From an uncultured bacterium (lineage in GTDB: Bacteria > Verrucomicrobiota > Kiritimatiellia > RFP12 > UBA1067): DNA of 15,891 nucleotides. Below are positions 1-6,412 of the stretch, in pieces (position 1 is the stretch's first letter; the number at the start of each line of letters is the position of its first letter). A model generated the notes under the pieces. The model made no database searches. It was not told the origin of the DNA and was given only the letters and a program-made list of their open reading frames with translations. The translations under genes and the position numbers were made by a program. The stretch covers positions 1 to 15,891 of the forward strand of contig URIT01000073.1 in NCBI GenBank assembly GCA_900547945.1, in the 5' to 3' direction.

Positions 1-24
1 GACGACCCTAATCCTCAATTCGGC

Positions 25-46
25 TGGTGGGCTGCGCAACCCACTA
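25..46 (+). repeat. Short inverted repeat upstream of the first promoter
   Basis: GTGGG at 27-31 pairs with CCCAC at 40-44, and T25-A46 plus a G-U pair extend the stem to 7 bp around an 8-nt loop. It lies in apparently non-coding sequence 23 bp upstream of the -35 box. No U-tract follows, so it is not a canonical terminator. It could be the end of the preceding gene's 3' region, an operator, or a copy of a dispersed palindromic repeat. Nothing else is recognisable in positions 1-68. Confidence 0.35.
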
Positions 47-68
47 ACCCATTACGGACAAGAGTGTG

Positions 69-97
69 TTGACAGGTGAGAGAGGGGAAATTATACT
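69..97 (+). promoter_or_regulatory. Consensus sigma70-type promoter
   Basis: TTGACA at 69-74 and TATACT at 92-97 are separated by exactly 17 bp. The -35 box is perfect and the -10 box has one mismatch to TATAAT. Transcription should start near 104, giving a leader of about 50 nt before the ATG at 156. The -35 box overlaps an upstream in-frame ATG at 66, so that ATG cannot be the start of the transcribed gene. This is the strongest promoter match I see in the window. Confidence 0.85.
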
Positions 98-155
98 CAT
101 ATTTCCGACATTGGGAAAAGGTAGAGGACCGCAACCTGGAAACGGGGATCTGGAC

Positions 156-3100
156 ATGGCAGACACAACACGCGAAGAAAGAAGAAGGCGGTGCGGCTGG
201 GTGCGCGGCATCGCGGGCCTTGCGCTGTATGTGGGCGCGGCCTTGGCGGCGTGGACGCTCGGCGCGGCGGAAATCCCGGCGGGAACGACACGTCTCTTCA
301 CGGAGGCGGCAACGGTTGACGAGGCGCTTTCAGGCCTTGGCGCGCTGGAGGTGAACATCCCCAACGCCTATGCGCCCGTCTACGACGCGAAAACGGGATG
401 GTCGGGCGTCGTGGCGCTCACGGCGGACAACGGCGCGTGGAGCGGGGACATGACGATCCTCTCCGGCGGCGTGCTCGTCTCGAACCTCACGGCCCTCGGC
501 ACGGGGCGCATCAAGATGCATCCCCACACGGCGCTGATCGTCGCCGTCTCCTACAAGGACGCGGGGCAGTCCCTCAAGGAGAAGGTCATCGACCGCATCG
601 AGGTGCAGAACCCGGACAACCTGGCGGAGGCCGACCTGTGGGTCTCCTTCCAGGTGCAGGGCGAGGGGCTGCGCAACGACGTCGATTTCTCGGCGCAGCC
701 GTACCTCTGGCTGTCGGCGCCGAAAAGCAGGCAGGGCTGGCAGAACGACTACCAGACGCTGGACGGCGTCTTTACGCCCTGCGGCGACACATACAGGTTC
801 GGCTACAACTACGTGACGTACACCGAGACGGTGTGCCTGGCCGTGGACGATCTGTGCGACGGGCCGGACGGGACGCCGCGCGGCGTCGTCTTCCGGGGAC
901 CGTCCTCGCAGGTGATCGGCAGGAACTGGACGTTCTCCGGGCGCATCCGCATCGAGGACGGCGCAGGCGTCCTCTTCAACAGGTACGGCGGCCTCGGACC
1001 GGTGCCACCTGAAGCGCGGACGAACCAGGTCACGATCTGCGGCACGGGCAACGGCCTCCACCCGCGTTGCAGCGGCGTGTCGTTTGACGCGCGCATTGGC
1101 ATCACGGTCGAGGACGGCGCCACGGTGAACTTCAATCCGGCCGGCAGCACGGAGGAGACAAGCGTCAACGTCTTCAACGGTCCGCTCTGCGGTAGCGGGA
1201 CGATCACCGTGCCCGACAACGGAGGGTACTGGTTCACGGCGACGAACAACAGCTTCTCGGGCGACGTCCGCGTGACGCACAACCGCGCCCAGTGGATCAA
1301 GATCGGCACGAAGGACCATTTCAGCTGGGGCGGGGGCGGGACGTTTACGTTCGAGAACGGGACGGCGGCCGCCCCCCAGAACCTCGTGCTGGAATCGGAC
1401 GAGGACGTCGCCTTCGACATGTGCGTGAAGGGGAAGGGCCGTCTGGTCAAGCGCGGCGCGGGGACGCTGACGCTCGCCCGGCCGCCCGCACTGGCCCCTC
1501 TCGCGGGGCTGCCGACGGTTGTGGTCGAGGGCGGCACGCTCAGGCGGGGAGGGACGGATGCGGCGGCGCTTGCCGGGTGGGCCGTGCTGGATGCGGGCGC
1601 GGCCTTCGACCTCGGTGGGCAATCCGCCGCCAACGTCTTCCTCCCCTATGGCGCGGGGACGCTGCTCAATCCAAAGGAGGGTACGGCCGTGGAGATCGTC
1701 CAGGGCGCCCTGACGAACGACCTTGCTTTCACGGGCCGCATCGCCGCGCCCGCCAAGGTGACGGTTGAGGGGACGGCGCCGTGGCGCGTGGGCGCGGGCG
1801 CGCAGTTCGACGGCGGGCTGGAGATCGGGGGCGGCCCCGTCCGGTTCGAGGACGGCCTGGCGCTCGCGACGGGCGTGACGCTCGGCTGGGACGCCGTGCT
1901 GACGTGTACGGGCGACGTGCATGTTGCCGCGCTCGCGGGCTCGGGACGGATCCGCTGTGTGCCGGAGGGCTCCTGGCCCGTCGTCGCGGATGCATCCGCC
2001 TTCGCGGGCGTCTACGCCTGCGAGACGGGCGTGACGCCGCAGCAGCCGCTCGTCCTGGCCGACGGCGGCGCGCTGGCGTTTGCGGGCGAGCTTGCCGCGT
2101 CGCGCGCGTGGACGTGCCGGGCGTCCGAAGCGGGCCACACCTACGTGACCAACGCCGGGCGCCGGGCGGCGCTCGTGCTGACGGACGGCTACCATCCCTG
2201 GCAGTACGGGTCGAACGCGGGAACGCTCCATTCGCCCGCGAAGGTGGACGTCCAGACGCCATGGACGCTCTCGTTCGACCTGAGGGCGTCGCCGGCGTTT
2301 GGCCCGGGGGACTTGTCCGGGGCCTACTACGGCGACGGCGTGGCGCTCGTCTTCCAGGACCAGACGACCGACCGGGGCGTCGTGTCCAAGTACGTCGACG
2401 ACGGCACGGTGCTGTGTTCCTTCGCCGGATCCTGCGGCTTCCTCCTCTGGCGAGACGGCCAGACCTGCACGTGGATCAAGGACAAGGTGCGCAACGCGGA
2501 GGCCGACGCGCAGGTTGCCGCCCATGCGGCGCTTGTGTTCGAGAAGTGGGAGGCGGAGCCGCTCCAGGTCGCCGTGGCGTACGACGGCGAGAAGATGGTG
2601 GCCCGCTTCCGCTACGGTACGGAGGCGTTCGCGACGACGAACGCGAACGCCCGCGCCGAGCTCGCCGCGCGCTTCCCCGACGGTGCGTACATTTCCCTGG
2701 TGAGCGCGGCGGGCGGCTGGTGCTGCGGCCTCACGGTGGAGAAGTTCCGCTTCAACCACGCCGCGTTCCCGCAGCCCGTCTTCGCGGGTGCGCTCGACCT
2801 TGCGGGCGGCACCGTCGCGCTCGTCGACGAGGGGGCGGCGTCCGTGGCGCTTGCGGGTGCGGTGCGCGTGCGCGCGCCCACGACGCTCGTCTGCGACGAG
2901 GCCGTTCCCCTCCGCTTCGCGCAGGCGGACTGGACGTTCGACTTCGGCGGCGGCGGGAGTCCGTCCCTGGCGCTGCCCGCGACGGTCGAATGGCCCCCGA
3001 CGCTCGCGGTCACGCTGGCGGGACGGCCGCAGGACCTGCCGGTGCGCTGGACGACGATTGTCGACGGACGGGCCTTTGCCGAGGCGGGCGGCGCCTGGCC

Positions 3101-3206
3101 GGAGATTGCCCTTGAGACGGCGTGCGGCGTACCCTGTGCCTTCCGCCTTGATGCGGGCCGTCTCCAGATACGGTATACTGTGGGCACGGTCATCCTTGTC
3201 AGATAG
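156..3206 (+). CDS. Large secreted beta-repeat protein with lectin-like domain
   Basis: A 1016-residue predicted exported protein of unknown specific function. The ATG at 156 is chosen because the in-frame ATG at 66 lies upstream of the inferred transcription start. Also, an N-terminal signal begins directly after 156: RRRR at about residues 9-12, then a hydrophobic stretch (GIAGLALYVGAALAAW) and Ala-rich cleavage sites near AAE. Residues 341-376 (GSGTITV...NSFSGDVRV) and about 430-465 (RGAGTLTL...VVVEGGTLRRG) match the autotransporter-associated beta-strand repeat (PATR) style. Residues about 700-870 (WTLSFDLRAS, GDGVALVFQDQ, ending VEKFRF) look like a concanavalin/L-type-lectin sandwich. 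No autotransporter beta-barrel is visible. The C-terminus instead ends in IRYTVGTVILVR, a tail shared with the protein ending at 8386. A role in surface glycan binding or adhesion is inferred. The gene ends in TAG, 18 nt before the next one. Confidence 0.85.
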   Translation: MADTTREERRRRCGWVRGIAGLALYVGAALAAWTLGAAEIPAGTTRLFTEAATVDEALSGLGALEVNIPNAYAPVYDAKTGWSGVVALTADNGAWSGDMTILSGGVLVSNLTALGTGRIKMHPHTALIVAVSYKDAGQSLKEKVIDRIEVQNPDNLAEADLWVSFQVQGEGLRNDVDFSAQPYLWLSAPKSRQGWQNDYQTLDGVFTPCGDTYRFGYNYVTYTETVCLAVDDLCDGPDGTPRGVVFRGPSSQVIGRNWTFSGRIRIEDGAGVLFNRYGGLGPVPPEARTNQVTICGTGNGLHPRCSGVSFDARIGITVEDGATVNFNPAGSTEETSVNVFNGPLCGSGTITVPDNGGYWFTATNNSFSGDVRVTHNRAQWIKIGTKDHFSWGGGGTFTFENGTAAAPQNLVLESDEDVAFDMCVKGKGRLVKRGAGTLTLARPPALAPLAGLPTVVVEGGTLRRGGTDAAALAGWAVLDAGAAFDLGGQSAANVFLPYGAGTLLNPKEGTAVEIVQGALTNDLAFTGRIAAPAKVTVEGTAPWRVGAGAQFDGGLEIGGGPVRFEDGLALATGVTLGWDAVLTCTGDVHVAALAGSGRIRCVPEGSWPVVADASAFAGVYACETGVTPQQPLVLADGGALAFAGELAASRAWTCRASEAGHTYVTNAGRRAALVLTDGYHPWQYGSNAGTLHSPAKVDVQTPWTLSFDLRASPAFGPGDLSGAYYGDGVALVFQDQTTDRGVVSKYVDDGTVLCSFAGSCGFLLWRDGQTCTWIKDKVRNAEADAQVAAHAALVFEKWEAEPLQVAVAYDGEKMVARFRYGTEAFATTNANARAELAARFPDGAYISLVSAAGGWCCGLTVEKFRFNHAAFPQPVFAGALDLAGGTVALVDEGAASVALAGAVRVRAPTTLVCDEAVPLRFAQADWTFDFGGGGSPSLALPATVEWPPTLAVTLAGRPQDLPVRWTTIVDGRAFAEAGGAWPEIALETACGVPCAFRLDAGRLQIRYTVGTVILVR
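3174..3179 (+). promoter_or_regulatory. Possible internal -10 box (TATACT)
   Basis: TATACT lies inside the last codons of the preceding gene, where it encodes the Tyr-Thr of the C-terminal tail, 45 nt before the next ATG. The only -35-like hexamer (TTGATG, 3148-3153) is 20 bp away, too far for a good promoter, and there is no TGn extension. It resembles the -10 boxes before other genes here, but chance occurrence is quite possible. Confidence 0.3.
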
Positions 3207-3224
3207 AAAAGCGGAAAGGAACGC

Positions 3225-4088
3225 ATGATGGAGAACCTGTTTTCACGGCGTGGATTCCTGGGCGCGGCGGCGGCGTGCGCGGCGGGCCTCGCCCTGCCGG
3301 CCGGCGCGCAGGCGCCGAAGAAGATCCGCCTTGCGGCGCAGCTCTACTCGCTGCGCGGCATCGTCAGGGACGTACACGGCTTCTACGCCATGCTCCGCCT
3401 CCTGAAGGCGTTCGGCTATTCGGGCGTCGAGTTCGCGGGCGTGTGGGGGACGCCGCAGGAGCTCAAGGCGCGCCTCGCGGACCTGGGGCTTGCCTGCGCG
3501 GGGGCGCACTGCGGCCTGGGGCAGTGCCAGGCGGAGACGATCGCCCGGACGTGCGCGTACAACCTCGCGTACGGGAACGACCGGCTCGTCATGCCGTGGG
3601 CGCAGCCGCCGAAGGACTGCCCCGACGAGAAGGGGTGGTGGAAGCGGCTCGGGGCCGACCTTTCGGCGGGCGCCGAAGTCGCGCGGCGGAACGGCTGTAC
3701 GCTCGCCTACCACAACCACGGGCACGAGTTCACGCGGAAGATCGACGGCGTGCGCGTGTGGGACCTCATCATGGCGGACGCCTCGGACGACCTCAAGATC
3801 CAGTTCGACGTGGGGCATCTGGCGCACGCGGGCGAGAGGGCGGCCGACTGGTTCGGGCGCTATCCCCGGCGCGTCGTGAGCATCCACGCGAAGGACGTGT
3901 GCGTGCCGCAGGCGCCGCTCCGGCCCGCCCCCGGCGCGAAGGGCATCGACTGGCCCGAGATGTTCGCGCTCACGCAGGCGAACGCCGTCGGGTGGTACAT
4001 CGTCGAGGCCGAGGCGAACCCGTCCGACACGATGAAGATGAAGTACGGCGCGGACTTCTTCCGCCGCGAGGCGCCGTTCCTCGGGTAG
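3225..4088 (+). CDS. Tat-exported sugar phosphate isomerase/epimerase-like TIM-barrel protein
   Basis: A 287-residue member of the AP-endonuclease-2/xylose-isomerase-like TIM-barrel superfamily. The N-terminus carries a twin-arginine signal (SRRGFLGAA, residues 7-15) followed by an Ala-rich hydrophobic segment ending near AGA-Q, so the folded protein is probably exported. Metal-site signatures are in the expected order: HNHGHE (163-168), FDVGH (194-198), SIHAKD (219-224) and the late glutamate in IVEAE (E261). Such proteins isomerise or epimerise ketoses or inositols, and some act with oxidoreductases on exported sugars; the substrate cannot be read here. GGAAAGGA at 3213-3220 is the ribosome site. 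ATG 3225 and ATG 3228 are adjacent, and the second has the better spacing of 7 nt. The gene is probably co-transcribed with its neighbours. Confidence 0.88.
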   Translation: MMENLFSRRGFLGAAAACAAGLALPAGAQAPKKIRLAAQLYSLRGIVRDVHGFYAMLRLLKAFGYSGVEFAGVWGTPQELKARLADLGLACAGAHCGLGQCQAETIARTCAYNLAYGNDRLVMPWAQPPKDCPDEKGWWKRLGADLSAGAEVARRNGCTLAYHNHGHEFTRKIDGVRVWDLIMADASDDLKIQFDVGHLAHAGERAADWFGRYPRRVVSIHAKDVCVPQAPLRPAPGAKGIDWPEMFALTQANAVGWYIVEAEANPSDTMKMKYGADFFRREAPFLG

Positions 4089-4144
4089 GCGGCGCGCGCA
4101 GGGATTGACAACAACGACACAGGACCAAGGAAACGAGGAACGGC

Positions 4145-5281
4145 ATGAACAGACGGAACTTTATGTTGGGCGCGGGCCTGGGGCTCGCGGCGACGCTCAC
4201 GCCGGCGCAGGGCGCGGAGGCGGCGGGCGCGAAGGGCGATTCGCGCTTCAACGTGAAGGACTTCGGCGCGGCGGGCGACGGCAAGACGCCCGACACCGCC
4301 GCTGTCCAGAAGGCGCTCGACGCGGCGGGCGCGGCGCAGGGGACGGTGTGGTTCCCCGCCGGGGTCTACCGCTGCCACGGCCTGAAGGTGCCGCCGCACG
4401 TCACGCTCCTCGCCGACCCGGCGTGGATCTTCCGCTGCGAGAAGGCGGGGGCCGTCCTCGAACTCGACGACCCGGGCGCCCGGTGCATGCTCGACGTGAC
4501 GGGGGCGTTCGGCGTGCGCGTGCGCGGGCTCGTGCTGCGCGGCATCCGCAAGGCGCCGCAGCCCGTCCACGGCATCCTCCTCGACAACACGGAGAAGTGG
4601 AGCAAGAAGGAGGACACGTTCGTCTTCGACGACATCAAGGTGATGGAGTTCTCCGGCCACGGCATCTACCTGAACCGCATCTGGCTCTTCATCATCCGCC
4701 ACAGCCAGTGCATGGCGAACGGCGGCGACGGCATGCGCATCCGGGGGTGGGACGGCTTCGTGACGGACAACCAGTTCTCGGCGAACGGCGGCAACGGCTT
4801 CGGCTGCGAGGGCGTGGGCGCGACCGTCATGTTCACGGCGAACCGCGTGGAGTGGAACCGCGGCTACGGCCTCTCGCTCGAGGGCGGCGACGACTGGAAC
4901 GTGACGGGCAACTCCTTCGACCGCAACTGGGGCGCGGGGCTCTGCGCGGTCGGCACCCAGGCCCTGACGGTGACGGGCAACGTCTTCCGCCGCTGCGGCA
5001 AGGACTCGAACCTGCTCGCGGAGGGCGAGCGTTCCTGCCAGGTGCGCCTGGAAGGCTGCCGGGGCCTCGCGATGACGGGCAACGCCTGCCGCGCGGGGCG
5101 CGACGACGGCGGCAAGGGCCTCTACACGCCGCAGGTCGGCTTCATCGTCAAGAACCTCGCCTACTCGGTCGTCTCGGGCAACGCGCTCCACCAGGGCTAC
5201 ATGCAGGAGAAGATCGTCGACCTCGGCGGCCACGGCGAGGAGTTCATCCTGAAGGACAACGTCGGCTGCCCGATGAAGTGA
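4145..5281 (+). CDS. Tat-exported right-handed beta-helix (pectate-lyase-like) protein
   Basis: A 378-residue predicted exported protein. The N-terminus has a twin-arginine motif (NRRNFMLGAG) and an Ala-rich signal ending near AEA. Residues about 34-75 (FNVKDFGAAGDGKTPDTAAV, then GTVWFPAGVY) are the classic opening of pectate-lyase-3/rhamnogalacturonase-type beta-helices. From about residue 205 to the end, coils of the parallel beta-helix repeat the N-x-F/A ladder pattern (TDNQFSANGGNG, VTGNSFDRNWGAG, VTGNVFRRCG, MTGNACRAG, VSGNALHQG). Such proteins cleave or bind acidic polysaccharides such as pectin. I cannot identify catalytic residues, so lyase or hydrolase activity is unproven. GAGGAA at 4135-4140 serves as ribosome site. 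It follows the isomerase-like gene by 56 nt with no terminator between them. Together they suggest extracytoplasmic sugar processing. Confidence 0.85.
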   Translation: MNRRNFMLGAGLGLAATLTPAQGAEAAGAKGDSRFNVKDFGAAGDGKTPDTAAVQKALDAAGAAQGTVWFPAGVYRCHGLKVPPHVTLLADPAWIFRCEKAGAVLELDDPGARCMLDVTGAFGVRVRGLVLRGIRKAPQPVHGILLDNTEKWSKKEDTFVFDDIKVMEFSGHGIYLNRIWLFIIRHSQCMANGGDGMRIRGWDGFVTDNQFSANGGNGFGCEGVGATVMFTANRVEWNRGYGLSLEGGDDWNVTGNSFDRNWGAGLCAVGTQALTVTGNVFRRCGKDSNLLAEGERSCQVRLEGCRGLAMTGNACRAGRDDGGKGLYTPQVGFIVKNLAYSVVSGNALHQGYMQEKIVDLGGHGEEFILKDNVGCPMK

Positions 5282-5290
5282 GGATGAAAA

Positions 5291-5385
5291 GGTTAAATCG
5301 CCCCTGCGGGGCTTTAAATGGTTAAGTCGCCCCTTCGGGGCTTTAAGTGGTTAAGTTGCCCCTTCGGGGCTTTAAGTCGTTAAGT
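5291..5385 (+). repeat. Three tandem 29-bp hairpin repeats plus a partial fourth
   Basis: Copies lie at 5291-5319, 5320-5348 and 5349-5377 without any spacer, and a truncated copy (CGTTAAGT) runs to 5385. Each unit is GGTTAART, then a GC hairpin (GCCCC, a 3-nt loop TTC or TGC, GGGGC), then TTTAART. Copy 1 has A in both flanking TTAART words and copies 2 and 3 have G in both. Each hairpin is followed only by TTTAA, so any termination would be weak individually but could add up over three copies. The array fills the gap between the beta-helix gene and the next secreted protein gene. I see no promoter-like element in this gap. Confidence 0.9.
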
Positions 5386-5386
5386 G

Positions 5387-5392
5387 GGTGGA
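5387..5392 (+). promoter_or_regulatory. Ribosome binding site that decides the start at 5402
   Basis: GGTGGA abuts the first of three closely spaced in-frame ATGs (5393, 5396, 5402), leaving no spacing for 5393. It sits 9 nt from the ATG at 5402. The stretch GGAATGATGAGAATGAG recurs with one mismatch at the start of the dikinase gene (13044-13060), where the downstream ATG is also the natural start. Confidence 0.5.
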
Positions 5393-5401
5393 ATGATGAG
5401 A

Positions 5402-6412
5402 ATGAGACTGTTGCTGCTGGCGGCGTGTGCGTGGGGCGTGGCGCAGGCCGCGTTTCAGGAGGTCGCATGGGTTGAGGCGACGGGCGCGCAGTGGATCAAC
5501 ACGCGCTACGTGCCCGCCTGTACGGACCGCTTTGAGATGAAGGTGGCGTTCACGGAAACGAGCGTGACGCAGACGCTCTGGTGTACGCGCGGGGACGCGG
5601 CAACCGCGAATACCATGACCTGCTTCATCCAGGCGCCGGGACGTTTCCGCTTCGACCGTAATTCCAATACGAGCACATACACGGCGGACAACCTCGTGGG
5701 GACGGATGGGACGCACGTGATCGTGGCCGATTATGGTACGCGGGAGGCATCCGTAGACGGGACGGTACAAGCGACGATGGCCGATGGCGATTTCGCGGCG
5801 AAAAGTCCGCTCGTACTTTTCGCCTCCCAGCGCGCCTATCGGTCAATCAGCGCATTTGCGCGCGTGCGCCTCTTCTCGTTCAGGATCTTGAACGCGGAGG
5901 GGACGCCCGTGCGCGACTTCGTGCCCGTGCGCGACGCGGCGACGGAGGCGTGCGGCCTCTTCGAGAAGGTGACGGGCGTGTTCTTCCCCGGCCTCGGCAG
6001 GGAGGCGCTTGTCGCGGGCGACGTGGTTACGGACGGGGCGGCCTACGAGGAGACGTTCGTTGGGTACGCCGTCGTGGACGTCCCGGCGGGCGAGACGCGG
6101 ACGCTCACGGCGGACGACGTGGCCGCCTTCGGCGCGCGGCCGCTCGTCAAGACGGGCCTCGGCACGCTCGTCGCGGGCGCGGAGATGGCGGACTTTCCGG
6201 GCGACATCCTCATCCGCGCGGGCCAGTACAAGGCAACGCACGCGGGCGCGTTCGGCACGGCGACGGGCGTCACGTACGTGGACGGCGGCACGGTCTGGAG
6301 CACGGTGTGGGCGCCCGTCGACTGGACGAAGGAGGGAGGGTTTCCCGCCTACGGCGACGAACGGTTCTGCCTGCGGGGCGCGGGCTTCGACGGCAAGGGT
6401 GCCGTCTACTAG
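5402..6412 (+). CDS. Secreted LamG-like/beta-repeat protein, N-terminal part ending at an in-frame TAG
   Basis: This 336-residue piece is the 5' third of a gene whose frame continues to 8386. MRLLLLAACAWGVAQA is a clear signal peptide. Residues about 20-204 form a LamG/concanavalin-like domain. They have the recurring opening EATGAQWINTRY, a later LVLFASQ strand, the RLFSFRI strand and RDFVPVRDAATEACGLFEK near its end, all hallmarks of this family in large secreted bacterial proteins. Residues from about 247 (LVKTGLGTLVAGAE, GDILIRAGQY) start the autotransporter-type beta-strand repeats. The TAG at 6410-6412 is codon 337 and truncates the protein within the repeat region, removing the PA14-like domain and C-terminal tail. 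The N-terminal piece alone could still be exported, but would lack any anchoring signal. Alternative starts are ATG 5393 and 5396. Confidence 0.72.
   Translation: MRLLLLAACAWGVAQAAFQEVAWVEATGAQWINTRYVPACTDRFEMKVAFTETSVTQTLWCTRGDAATANTMTCFIQAPGRFRFDRNSNTSTYTADNLVGTDGTHVIVADYGTREASVDGTVQATMADGDFAAKSPLVLFASQRAYRSISAFARVRLFSFRILNAEGTPVRDFVPVRDAATEACGLFEKVTGVFFPGLGREALVAGDVVTDGAAYEETFVGYAVVDVPAGETRTLTADDVAAFGARPLVKTGLGTLVAGAEMADFPGDILIRAGQYKATHAGAFGTATGVTYVDGGTVWSTVWAPVDWTKEGGFPAYGDERFCLRGAGFDGKGAVY

Noticed and set aside
66..155. Longer version of the first protein starting at ATG 66
   Set aside because: The ATG overlaps the consensus -35 box and lies upstream of the inferred transcription start. 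The signal peptide begins cleanly at the ATG at 156.
330..2759. 809-codon open frame on the minus strand (similar ones at 5843-8473, 8383-10743 and 13029-15611)
   Set aside because: These lie opposite well-supported genes. They are Arg/Ala/His/Val-rich with no domains, as expected for the antisense frame of GC-ending codons.
3159..3203. Type IX secretion C-terminal domain or autotransporter barrel at the end of the giant proteins
   Set aside because: The tail lacks the conserved internal motifs of type IX sorting domains. No run of amphipathic strands of barrel length is present.
4105..4110. TTGACA as a -35 box before the beta-helix gene
   Set aside because: At 17-bp spacing the -10 position reads AGGAAA, with no TATA-like hexamer nearby.
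5291..5377. CRISPR array
   Set aside because: The 29-bp units abut each other with no unique spacers, and there are no cas genes in the window.
6410..6412. Pyrrolysine or general TAG reassignment
   Set aside because: At least four other genes in the window end at TAG in the expected place, and no pyl genes or suppressor tRNA are seen. A point mutation is simpler.
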